Of a stretch of 6,578 nucleotides of DNA, positions 1 to 5,490 are shown piece after piece. How positions within the stretch are numbered: the first letter of the stretch is position 1; every line of letters begins with the position of its first letter. This DNA comes from Oscillospiraceae bacterium (lineage in GTDB: Bacteria > Bacillota > Clostridia > Saccharofermentanales > Saccharofermentanaceae). Under the pieces are notes generated by a model. It saw nothing but the letters and a program-made list of their open reading frames with translations, had not been told where the DNA came from and did not search any database. The DNA is taken from NCBI GenBank assembly GCA_902767145.1, contig CACXGG010000167.1:1-6578 (forward strand), given 5' to 3'. Both the position numbers and the translations under genes were made by a program.

Positions 1-326
1 CCATCTATGTCGAGGAGACGGGATTTGTGGGAGGCCTCATACTTATATTGATGTATATGGTGATGTTCGGCATGTGCCTGATGGTAATAGTGCGGGCGAA
101 CTCTGTCTTTACGAGGATGATAGCCACGGGCTGTACGTCCATAATAATGATACAGGTAATACTGAACCTGGCCGTTGAGCTGCAGGTCATTCCGTCAACG
201 GGCGTTACGCTGCCCTTCGTAAGTTATGGCGGAACTGCACAGATATGTCTTCTTATCGCTTATGGTATGATACTTTGTGTATCACGAAGCGGTACATCAC
301 CCAAAGGCTTAAAGGAGAGATCCTGA
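1..326 (+). CDS. ftsW: FtsW/SpoVE-type SEDS glycosyltransferase, C-terminal part (5' end outside window)
   Basis: The reading frame is open from base 3 to a TGA at 324-326 and gives the last 107 residues of a membrane protein. SEDS proteins polymerise lipid II into glycan strands at the septum, working with a class B penicillin-binding protein. Visible features are an EETGF segment at the left edge, a hydrophobic helix (GGLILILMYMVMFG), and the family's C-terminal signature IPSTGVTLPFVSYGGTAQ followed by a last membrane helix and a short basic tail. FtsW, RodA and SpoVE share this signature; FtsW or its paralogue SpoVE is preferred because murG, ftsQ and ftsZ follow. The signature ends GGTAQ where GGSS is the more familiar form, a minor variation. 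The stop codon shares its final A with the murG start (TGATG), which implies translational coupling. Confidence 0.9.
   Translation, partial: IYVEETGFVGGLILILMYMVMFGMCLMVIVRANSVFTRMIATGCTSIIMIQVILNLAVELQVIPSTGVTLPFVSYGGTAQICLLIAYGMILCVSRSGTSPKGLKERS
311..320 (+). promoter_or_regulatory. Ribosome binding site of murG
   Basis: AAAGGAGAGA lies inside the end of ftsW, with AGGAG ending 8 bases before the ATG at 326. It decides the murG start: the in-frame ATG further upstream at 245 lies deep inside ftsW and would add 27 residues not expected in MurG. Confidence 0.8.
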
Positions 327-1435
327 TGGATAGAAGATTCATAGTGACCGGCGGCGGAACGTCAGGCCACATCAACCCGGCAATAAGCATCGCAGATGCC
401 CTTTCCCGTTTCTATAAGGACAGAGGGGAGAGCTGCGAGATCATCTTTACCGGAAGAGCCGACGGATATGAGGGCATCCTCGTTCCCAAGGCAGGATACG
501 AGCTTAAGGATATCGAGGCAAAGCCCTTCCCCATGAAGCCCGGTCCCGGAATGGTAAAGGCATATAAGTCTCTTCAGAAGGGAAGAGCCCAGTGCAGGAA
601 GATAATCGAGGAATTCAAGCCTTCCGCCGTAATAGGTACGGGAGGATTTGTCTGTGCGCCCCTTCTTCTTGAGGCTTCTAAGATGAAGATCCCCGTGGTG
701 ATCCACGAGGCAAATGCCTTCCCGGGACGCGCAAATAAGCTCATCGGAAAGAAGGCAGACCTGGTACTTACGGGATTCCCGGGACAGGAAAAGGACTTCA
801 AGGGCGCAGGTAAGGTCATCTGCGTTGGAAATCCCGTCAGGGAGATGATGTTCGGAAATACATATGAGGGCTCCAGGGAAAAGCTTGGTATCGCCCCTTC
901 ACAGAAACTCGTTTTCGCCATGGGCGGAAGCAGGGGCTCCAAGACCATCAATGAGGCCATAATCAAGGCCGCAGGCATGGAGGAGTTCAGGGACGTGAAG
1001 TTCGTACTGGGTGCAGGCATGCAGCAGGCAGATCTTCTGGCTTCAGACTTCAAGGCTCCCGAAAACCTTTCCATCAACAAGTATATCGAGAACCCCAACG
1101 ACTACCTGTCCGCGGCTGATGTATCCATCACCAGGGCCGGAGCCGTCACCTGCGCTGAGGTGGCAGCCATGGGTGCCTGCTCCATATTCATCCCTTATCC
1201 CTATGCGGCTCACAAGCATCAGAACTTCAATGCCCAGGCATTTGTCGATGCCGGCGGTGCCATGATGATCGAGGATGAGGACGTATGTAAGGGAGAGCTC
1301 TTCCCCGTGCTCAGGTCCCTTCTTGAGGACGATGAGAAGAGGAAGGTCATGAGGGAGAATGCCCTTAAGCTGGCTATCCCTGATTGCAGCGAAAGGATCA
1401 CAAAGGCAGTAGATCAACTTTTGAGTAATGAATGA
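326..1435 (+). CDS. murG: UDP-N-acetylglucosamine-lipid I N-acetylglucosaminyltransferase (MurG)
   Basis: MurG transfers GlcNAc from UDP-GlcNAc to lipid I on the inner face of the membrane, making lipid II. At 369 residues it is a normal family length, with the two-domain GT-B layout. The N-terminal glycine-rich loop is TGGGTSGHINPA (residues 8-19), followed by GTGGFVCAPLL (104-114) and HEANAFPGRANK (128-138). The C-terminal nucleotide-sugar domain has VGNPVR (167-172), MGGSRGSKTIN (199-209), TRAGAVTCAEVAAMG (269-283) with the conserved Glu278, and HKHQNFNA (296-303), which corresponds to the UDP-GlcNAc-contacting stretch. The ATG at 326 is chosen for its AAAGGAG site, its overlap with the ftsW stop, and a protein that then begins just before the glycine loop as in other MurG proteins. 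Its end overlaps the next gene by 8 bases. Nothing appears broken. Confidence 0.97.
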   Translation: MDRRFIVTGGGTSGHINPAISIADALSRFYKDRGESCEIIFTGRADGYEGILVPKAGYELKDIEAKPFPMKPGPGMVKAYKSLQKGRAQCRKIIEEFKPSAVIGTGGFVCAPLLLEASKMKIPVVIHEANAFPGRANKLIGKKADLVLTGFPGQEKDFKGAGKVICVGNPVREMMFGNTYEGSREKLGIAPSQKLVFAMGGSRGSKTINEAIIKAAGMEEFRDVKFVLGAGMQQADLLASDFKAPENLSINKYIENPNDYLSAADVSITRAGAVTCAEVAAMGACSIFIPYPYAAHKHQNFNAQAFVDAGGAMMIEDEDVCKGELFPVLRSLLEDDEKRKVMRENALKLAIPDCSERITKAVDQLLSNE

Positions 1436-2669
1436 TAATGAGCTGGACAAGCTGTTCGGAGTAGGAGAGGAAGCCGGACAGGAGGAGATCGAGGAAGAGA
1501 TCTCAAAAGAGGAAGTATCCCCGGCTGATGCTCCCGCAGAGGAAGATGCGGATAAGAAAGATCCTGATGAGGACATAGAGGGTTTCTCGGAAGAGGACTT
1601 TAAGCCTTCAAAGGAACTTTCAAAGAAAGATCTCAAGGAACTCAAAAAGAAGCAGAAGCAGGAGGAAAAGGAGCGCCTTCTCAAGGAAAAGGAAGCCAGA
1701 AAGGCTGAAGAGAAGAGAAAGGCTGCCATGTCCGCCGCCGAAAGAGATAAGGAAAGGGCTAAGGCCGCCGAGGAATATGCCCGTGAACTTGAAAAGAAAA
1801 GAGCAGAGGCAAGACGCCGCAAGGCCCTGAAGGCCAAGGCCAGAAAGGAAGCCAAGGAAAACGGGATCCCCCTGGATGAAAGGGAGTACCTCAAGGATTT
1901 CCCCTTAAAGTTCAGGACTGTCCTTCTCATATTCCTGGCCATATCCATGCTCCTGTTTGTCTGGGCGTTCCTGAACCATCCCGCCATGAGGGTACAGACC
2001 ATAATCGTGGAGGGCAACTACGCCCTTTCAGACGAGAAGATCATAGAGAGCCTGGGTATCGAGCCCGGGGAACATATCCTCACGAACCACATGGTCTCGG
2101 CAAGAAGGCTTGTCACCAACAACCCGTATATCATGTCTGCATCCGTTACCCCGGTATTCCCATCGGGTATAAAGGTAACAGTGGATGAGAGAACTAAGAT
2201 CGCCTATATAAAGACTGCCGACGGATATGTGGCCATCGATGATGAGGGCACTGTCCTGGAGTTTTCCGCCCAGTATACAGATGAGGTCCATCCCGTTATA
2301 TGCGGCCTCAACGTGGATCATGCCGTGCTGGGCCAGAAGCTGGATATCCTGGATGATATGGACTATCAGAAGATGATCATCGTCCTGGGTGCCGTCCTGG
2401 CCGCAGATATGAACAGCACGAAAGATGATGATTACAGCCTGTTCGACAACCTTCAGGAGGTGAGGATCATTCCCAGCGGACTCATCTTCATAACCCTGGA
2501 ACTGCCCGAGGGATCGGTGCTCCAGGTGAAGCTGGATGACATCGACAATATATCCGACGATATGCACTGGCTCATGTATGCCATCGAAGAAGGCGCCATG
2601 AGGGATCTGCCCCACGGAGCCCTTGATATGACCGGAGATGAGTACATCTTCAGGGAGTCTGTATCATAA
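1428..2669 (+). CDS. ftsQ: Cell division protein FtsQ/DivIB with a long charged cytoplasmic N-terminus
   Basis: This is a bitopic divisome protein; in Bacillota it is called DivIB and works with FtsL and DivIC to control septal peptidoglycan synthesis. Of 413 residues, 1-60 are acidic, about 61-143 are Lys/Glu/Ala/Arg-rich and look like a coiled coil or single alpha helix, and about 163-182 form one membrane segment (TVLLIFLAISMLLFVWAFL). A POTRA domain follows at about 187-255 (VQTIIVEGNYALSDEKI, NNPYI). After it comes the FtsQ-type strand pattern ERTKIAYIKTADGYVAIDDEG (254-274, split as ERTKIAYIKT and ADGYVAIDDEG), then a C-terminal extracytoplasmic domain. The start at 1428 overlaps the murG stop by 8 bases and lacks a good Shine-Dalgarno site, suggesting coupling to murG. 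The next in-frame ATG is codon 101, inside the charged helix. The family is clear from the membrane-POTRA-FtsQ architecture; the N-terminal tail is much longer than the few tens of residues in E. coli FtsQ or B. subtilis DivIB. Confidence 0.9.
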   Translation: MNDNELDKLFGVGEEAGQEEIEEEISKEEVSPADAPAEEDADKKDPDEDIEGFSEEDFKPSKELSKKDLKELKKKQKQEEKERLLKEKEARKAEEKRKAAMSAAERDKERAKAAEEYARELEKKRAEARRRKALKAKARKEAKENGIPLDEREYLKDFPLKFRTVLLIFLAISMLLFVWAFLNHPAMRVQTIIVEGNYALSDEKIIESLGIEPGEHILTNHMVSARRLVTNNPYIMSASVTPVFPSGIKVTVDERTKIAYIKTADGYVAIDDEGTVLEFSAQYTDEVHPVICGLNVDHAVLGQKLDILDDMDYQKMIIVLGAVLAADMNSTKDDDYSLFDNLQEVRIIPSGLIFITLELPEGSVLQVKLDDIDNISDDMHWLMYAIEEGAMRDLPHGALDMTGDEYIFRESVS

Positions 2670-2697
2670 CAGTAACACAACGGAAACCCTATTGGAT

Positions 2698-2726
2698 TTG
2701 CATTAAAAAGAAAAAAAGCTTAACAT
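2698..2726 (+). promoter_or_regulatory. Weak upstream promoter candidate for ftsZ
   Basis: TTGCAT (2698-2703), a 17-base spacer and TAACAT (2721-2726) match sigma-A boxes at 3 of 6 and 4 of 6 positions. The spacer is an A-tract (A5 G A7). In such AT-rich DNA this could be chance; the candidate at 2752-2780 is better. Confidence 0.25.
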
Positions 2727-2748
2727 TAGTGTTGTATTATTAACTTTT

Positions 2749-2768
2749 ATATTGTGCCATCACAATAT
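2749..2768. repeat. Perfect inverted repeat, operator-like, over the ftsZ -35 box
   Basis: ATATTGTG-CCAT-CACAATAT has two perfect 8-base arms around 4 central bases. It covers the -35 box and the first part of the spacer of the candidate ftsZ promoter, a good position for a repressor site. There is no T-run after it and the stem is AT-rich, so it is a poor terminator. The binding protein is unknown; the half-site CACAATAT matches the half-site of NrdR boxes but the arms face the opposite way. Confidence 0.55.
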
Positions 2769-2780
2769 TTAGGTTAAAAT
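2752..2780 (+). promoter_or_regulatory. Candidate sigma-A promoter of ftsZ
   Basis: TTGTGC (2752-2757), a 17-base spacer and TAAAAT (2775-2780, 5 of 6 to TATAAT) would start transcription near 2787 and leave a leader of about 43 bases before ftsZ. The surrounding gap (2670-2829) is about 28% G+C, while the genes are clearly richer, as expected for a promoter region. Another possible -10, TACTAT at 2792-2797, has only a poor -35 (TTAGGT). The box positions are read directly; activity is inference. Confidence 0.5.
2760..2775 (+). promoter_or_regulatory. NrdR-box-like sequence upstream of ftsZ
   Basis: TCACAATATTTAGGTT matches the 16-base NrdR-box consensus as I recall it (acaCwAtATaTwGtgt) at 12 of 16 positions, including the core CACAATAT and TAG. 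It sits between -35 and -10 of the candidate promoter, and nrdR itself lies in the same transcription unit. A poorer partner (11 of 16, one good half only) lies at 2742-2757, 18 bases centre to centre. Characterised NrdR sites are usually pairs spaced about three helical turns, so the geometry is not canonical. Confidence 0.3.
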
Positions 2781-2792
2781 TCAAGATGTCGT

Positions 2793-2815
2793 ACTATATA
2801 TAGTTATTAATAACT
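2793..2815. repeat. Two overlapping perfect palindromes before the ftsZ ribosome binding site
   Basis: ACTATATATAGT (2793-2804) and AGTTATTAATAACT (2802-2815) are each perfect palindromes of 12 and 14 bases that share the trinucleotide AGT. The second ends directly at the GGAGG of ftsZ. In RNA the second could form only a weak 5-pair hairpin with a UUAA loop, so a DNA operator or simple AT-rich chance are the alternatives. Confidence 0.4.
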
Positions 2816-2820
2816 GGAGG
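2814..2820 (+). promoter_or_regulatory. Ribosome binding site of ftsZ
   Basis: CTGGAGG, with GGAGG ending 9 bases before the ATG at 2830, is among the strongest sites in the window and fits an abundant protein such as FtsZ. Confidence 0.75.
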
Positions 2821-2829
2821 ATACTTGAT

Positions 2830-4272
2830 ATGTCTGAAAAACGCGGTTTTGTTTTGGACGAGGAACACTTTGCTACCATTAAGGTAATCGGCGTCGGCGG
2901 CGGCGGATGTAATGCCGTAGACAGAATGCTCGACAGCGGAGTGCAGGGGATCGATTTTATTTCTATAAACAGTGATAATCAGGCTCTGGCCAGATCAAAG
3001 GCCCCCATCAGGATCCAGATCGGCGAGAAGGTCACAAGAGGTCTCGGATGCGGTGCTGATCCCAGCGTAGGTGAGAAGGCAGCCGAGGAGTCCAAGGACG
3101 AGATCGCAGAAGCAATCGCAAATACAGACATGCTCTTTATCACAGCCGGCATGGGCGGTGGTACAGGTACAGGTGCCGCTCCCGTAGTCGCACAGATCGC
3201 ACAGGAGCTTGGCATCCTTACAGTTGCAGTAGTTACAAGACCCTTCGGTTTCGAGGGTGCCAGAAGATCCTCCAATGCGGAGCGCGGCATCAGGGAACTC
3301 GAGAAGTATGTTGACTCCCTCGTAGTCGTTTCCAATGACAAGCTCCTTGAAGTAGTAGACGACGATACATCCTTCGAGGATGCATTCAATATGGCAGATC
3401 AGGTACTCAAGTTCGGTGTCGCAGGTATCTCCGACCTGGTAGCTATCCCCGGACTTATCAACCTCGACCTTGCAGACGTAAGAAGAGTAATGACAAAGGC
3501 AGGCGTATGCCACATGGGTATCGGCCGTGCCTCCGGTGAGGGAAGAGCCACATCTGCTGTTAAGCAGGCTATCAACTCTCCTCTCCTTGATACCACCATC
3601 GAAGGTGCTAACGGCGTGATCGTTAACTTCACAGGTGGAAGGAACATGAAGCTCCAGGAGATCGATATGGCAGCTAAGCTCGTAAGAGAGGCTGTTGCTC
3701 CCGAGGCTGAGATCATCGTCGGTGCCGTTATCGACACATCCCTTGAGGACGAGATCATGATCACAGTAATCGCTTCCGGTTTCGACAATACGGTCAATGC
3801 TTCCGCAGGACACCGTGCGAGCACATCTGTCCTTTCCAGGAACAATCCCCAGATCGTAACTGAGCAGCCCAGAGTTCAGGCAGCCCAGCCCAGAAATATC
3901 TACAGCGCCCAGAGACAGCAGCCTGCACCTGCACCCGCTCCCCAGCCCGTTCAGAATGCAGCTCCCGGATTCCTCTTCGGTGATGATTCCGCTAATGTTG
4001 TCCAGGCTAAGAGAGAAGAGATCACAGAGCAGCCTCAGCCCGCACCTGCACCTGCACCCGCTCCCCAGCCCGTTCAGGTCCAGCCCGTCCAGACTGTTCA
4101 GCCTTATGGTACTCCCAGACAGGCTCAGCCCGCTCCCGCACCCGTTGCTCCTAACCAGATGGGTGGCAGGCCCCAGGCTAACGTAGCTCCCCAGCAGGCT
4201 CCCGGGCAGGCAGCTCAGCCCGCTAAGTCAGCTAAGCCCTGGTTCATGTTCGGAAGGGATCCTGAGTCCTGA
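2830..4272 (+). CDS. ftsZ: Cell division GTPase FtsZ
   Basis: FtsZ is the tubulin homologue that polymerises with GTP into the cytoplasmic Z ring. The 480-residue product has the glycine-rich nucleotide loop GVGGGGCNAVDRM (21-33), the tubulin signature GGGTGTG (109-115), RPFGFEG (137-143) and the catalytic synergy loop NLDLADVR (211-218) with both aspartates. The second globular domain runs to about residue 318 (ITVIASGFD). A Pro/Gln/Ala-rich disordered linker of about 150 residues follows, with repeated PAPAPAPQPVQ (365-375 and 406-416). The usual short tail peptide of the (D/E)IPxFL type is absent; instead the protein ends KPWFMFGRDPES (469-480), and a related APGFLFGDD lies inside the linker (378-386). 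The ATG at 2830 follows GGAGG with a 9-base spacer. Arginine is mainly AGA and isoleucine almost never ATA, whereas murG and ftsQ use more AGG and ATA, consistent with high expression. It probably starts its own transcript from the AT-rich gap; nrdR begins 20 bases after the stop. Confidence 0.98.
   Translation: MSEKRGFVLDEEHFATIKVIGVGGGGCNAVDRMLDSGVQGIDFISINSDNQALARSKAPIRIQIGEKVTRGLGCGADPSVGEKAAEESKDEIAEAIANTDMLFITAGMGGGTGTGAAPVVAQIAQELGILTVAVVTRPFGFEGARRSSNAERGIRELEKYVDSLVVVSNDKLLEVVDDDTSFEDAFNMADQVLKFGVAGISDLVAIPGLINLDLADVRRVMTKAGVCHMGIGRASGEGRATSAVKQAINSPLLDTTIEGANGVIVNFTGGRNMKLQEIDMAAKLVREAVAPEAEIIVGAVIDTSLEDEIMITVIASGFDNTVNASAGHRASTSVLSRNNPQIVTEQPRVQAAQPRNIYSAQRQQPAPAPAPQPVQNAAPGFLFGDDSANVVQAKREEITEQPQPAPAPAPAPQPVQVQPVQTVQPYGTPRQAQPAPAPVAPNQMGGRPQANVAPQQAPGQAAQPAKSAKPWFMFGRDPES
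3922..3954 (+). repeat. Direct repeat copy 1 in the FtsZ linker
   Basis: This 33-base stretch is identical to 4045-4077 (offset 123 bases, 41 codons, in frame) and encodes PAPAPAPQPVQ (residues 365-375). Identity at the DNA level suggests recent duplication or gene conversion of low-complexity linker sequence. Confidence 0.85.
4045..4077 (+). repeat. Direct repeat copy 2 in the FtsZ linker
   Basis: This is the second exact 33-base copy, encoding residues 406-416. Each copy is followed by a P-x-F-[LM]-F-G-x-D peptide, closely after copy 1 and at the C-terminus after copy 2, so the duplicated unit may have included that motif. Confidence 0.85.
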
Positions 4273-4292
4273 TAAGGCAGGGATACTGATCT

Positions 4293-4745
4293 ATGAGATG
4301 CCCCAAGTGCGGCAATGCTGATGACAAGGTAATCGACACCAGGCCCTCAGAGGAGGGAAGGACGATCAGAAGGAGGAGGGAATGCCTCTCCTGCGGAAAC
4401 CGTTTTTCCACCATCGAAAGGGTCGAGGGTCTTAGCCTCAAGGTCATAAAAAAAGACGGGACCAGACAGGAATTTTCCAGCGAGAAGCTTCTTGAGGGTC
4501 TGTCCTCTGCATGTTCCAAGCGCCCTGTATCAAATGAGGAGCTCGTCACCATCGTGAGCGAGATCGAGAATATGATCCAGGACCAGAAGAACGGCGAGCT
4601 TTCCACAAAGGCTATCGGTGAGCATGTCATGAACCGTCTTAAGGAATTGGATAAGGTAGCTTATGTAAGATTTGCCTCCGTATACAGAGACTTTACGGAT
4701 GTGGCATCTTTTACTAAGGAAATCGAGAACATTAACAGAGGGTGA
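4293..4745 (+). CDS. nrdR: Transcriptional repressor NrdR
   Basis: NrdR is an ATP/dATP-sensing repressor of ribonucleotide reductase genes, which it controls through NrdR boxes. The 150-residue product has the usual family length. The N-terminal zinc ribbon has four cysteines, CPKC (C3, C6) and CLSC (C31, C34), with the DNA-contacting basic run RTIRRRREC (23-31). It is followed by FSTIERVE (38-45). The ATP-cone occupies about residues 49-139: VIKKDGTRQEFSSEKLLEGL at 51-70 and VAYVRFASVYRDF at 122-134. The start ATG at 4293 lies 20 bases after ftsZ, with a modest AGGGA site at 4279-4283. No nrd genes lie in the window. Placement directly after ftsZ puts control of dNTP supply and division on one probable transcript. 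Confidence 0.97.
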   Translation: MRCPKCGNADDKVIDTRPSEEGRTIRRRRECLSCGNRFSTIERVEGLSLKVIKKDGTRQEFSSEKLLEGLSSACSKRPVSNEELVTIVSEIENMIQDQKNGELSTKAIGEHVMNRLKELDKVAYVRFASVYRDFTDVASFTKEIENINRG

Positions 4746-4746
4746 T
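4737..4746 (+). promoter_or_regulatory. Ribosome binding site that fixes the response regulator start
   Basis: AGAGGGTGAT overlaps the nrdR stop and resembles the full Shine-Dalgarno complement AGGAGGTGAT at 8 of 10 positions. It is well spaced (8 bases after GGG) for the GTG at 4751. The other in-frame GTG, at 4742, lies inside this site and has no site of its own upstream. Confidence 0.6.
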
Positions 4747-4750
4747 TAAA

Positions 4751-5470
4751 GTGAAAAAGGTTTTGCTTATCGATGACGATCCCGGAATAATCGAAGTACT
4801 CAAGATGTATTTTGAGAAGGAAGGCTATAATGTCTCCATCTGCATGCAGGGTGACAAGGCCATAGCGACATTTAATGTGGCAAAGCCCGATATCATCATC
4901 CTCGACCTCATGCTTCCCGGCATGGACGGAAATGATATCTGCAGAGAGATCAGAAAGACTTCCAATGTTCCCATCATCATGCTGACAGCAAGGACCGATA
5001 CCCTCGATAAGATCGTAGGCCTTGAGCTGGGTGCCGACGACTTCGTACCCAAGCCCTTCGAGCCCAAGGAACTCCTGGCAAGGGTCAAGGCTGTCCTTAG
5101 AAGGACAGAGAGATCCGAGGCTCCCGCAGAGAGCTCTTCCGAGACAGAGAATAATGCAAATCAGGAGATCATCACATATCCCGGTTTCTCAGTAGATAAG
5201 GTGAAGTATGTAGTTACAGTCGACGGTGAGGAGATCTATATGCCTCCCAAGGAACTGGAGCTCCTTTTCTTCCTGGCATCAAATCCCAACCGCGTCTTCA
5301 CAAGAGAGCAGCTTCTGGAGAACGTCTGGGGATATGACTGCTACGGAGAATCCAGGACAGTAGACGTACACGTTAAGAGGATCAGAGAGAAGATCGAGAA
5401 TCCCGACAGGGAGCAGAACTGGTGTATAAAGACTGTCTGGAGCAAAGGATATAAGTTCGAGACTAAATAA
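4751..5470 (+). CDS. OmpR/PhoB-family response regulator
   Basis: This is a DNA-binding response regulator of 239 residues from the preferred GTG at 4751 (242 if the GTG at 4742 is used). The receiver domain (about 1-118) has the acidic pocket DDD (8-10), phospho-acceptor Asp52 in LDLMLPGMDG, the switch Thr79 in LTA, and Lys101 in PKPF. A polar, acidic linker (about 120-139, ERSEAPAESSSETENNANQE) leads to the winged-helix effector domain (about 141-238), with MPPKELELLFFLASNPNRV, the recognition region SRTVDVHVKRIREKIE and the closing KTVWSKGYKF wing. It lies 5 bases after nrdR and 20 bases before the kinase, so it is probably co-transcribed with both; the kinase is the obvious partner. The regulon cannot be told from sequence; a link to envelope or division control is inference from position only. 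Confidence 0.95.
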   Translation: MKKVLLIDDDPGIIEVLKMYFEKEGYNVSICMQGDKAIATFNVAKPDIIILDLMLPGMDGNDICREIRKTSNVPIIMLTARTDTLDKIVGLELGADDFVPKPFEPKELLARVKAVLRRTERSEAPAESSSETENNANQEIITYPGFSVDKVKYVVTVDGEEIYMPPKELELLFFLASNPNRVFTREQLLENVWGYDCYGESRTVDVHVKRIREKIENPDREQNWCIKTVWSKGYKFETK

Positions 5471-5476
5471 GGATAC

Positions 5477-5482
5477 AAAGGA
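5477..5482 (+). promoter_or_regulatory. Ribosome binding site of the histidine kinase
   Basis: AAAGGA in the 20-base gap after the response regulator ends 8 bases before the ATG at 5491 and supports this as the kinase start. Confidence 0.6.
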
Positions 5483-5490
5483 ACGGGCCC

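Noticed and set aside
245..325. Upstream in-frame extension of murG from an ATG at 245
   Set aside because: It lies inside the ftsW coding sequence, has no ribosome binding site, and would add 27 residues before the usual MurG start; the ATG at 326 follows AAAGGAG and overlaps the ftsW stop.
1043..2017. Long open frame of 324 codons on the minus strand opposite murG and ftsQ
   Set aside because: It is Ser/Leu/Phe-rich because it mirrors the Lys/Glu-rich FtsQ tail. It straddles two certain genes, has no family motifs, and is a codon-bias shadow.
2683..2720. Possible terminator after ftsQ
   Set aside because: The only stem (AAACCC against GGATTT) is short with a mismatch, and an A-rich run, not a T-run, follows it on the + strand.
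2752..2765. CRP or Rex operator at TTGTG-CCAT-CACAA
   Set aside because: CRP and Rex sites have similar half-sites but need 8 bases between TGTG/TTGTG and CACA/CACAA; here there are only 4.
2995..3845. Long minus-strand open frames opposite ftsZ
   Set aside because: Both are low-complexity mirrors of a highly conserved gene with no recognisable domains or suitable start context.
3921..4080. Tandem array such as CRISPR or an insertion scar
   Set aside because: There are only two copies, in frame within ftsZ and encoding Pro-Ala linker; spacing and context do not fit an array or mobile element.
3956..4186. A 76-codon + strand frame inside the ftsZ linker region
   Set aside because: It is an out-of-frame reading of the repetitive CCN/GCN/CAG codons and has no ribosome binding site or independent support.
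4742..4750. GTG at 4742 as the response regulator start
   Set aside because: No ribosome binding site lies upstream, and it sits inside AGAGGGTGAT, which is well spaced for the GTG at 4751. It remains possible through coupling, since it overlaps the nrdR stop.
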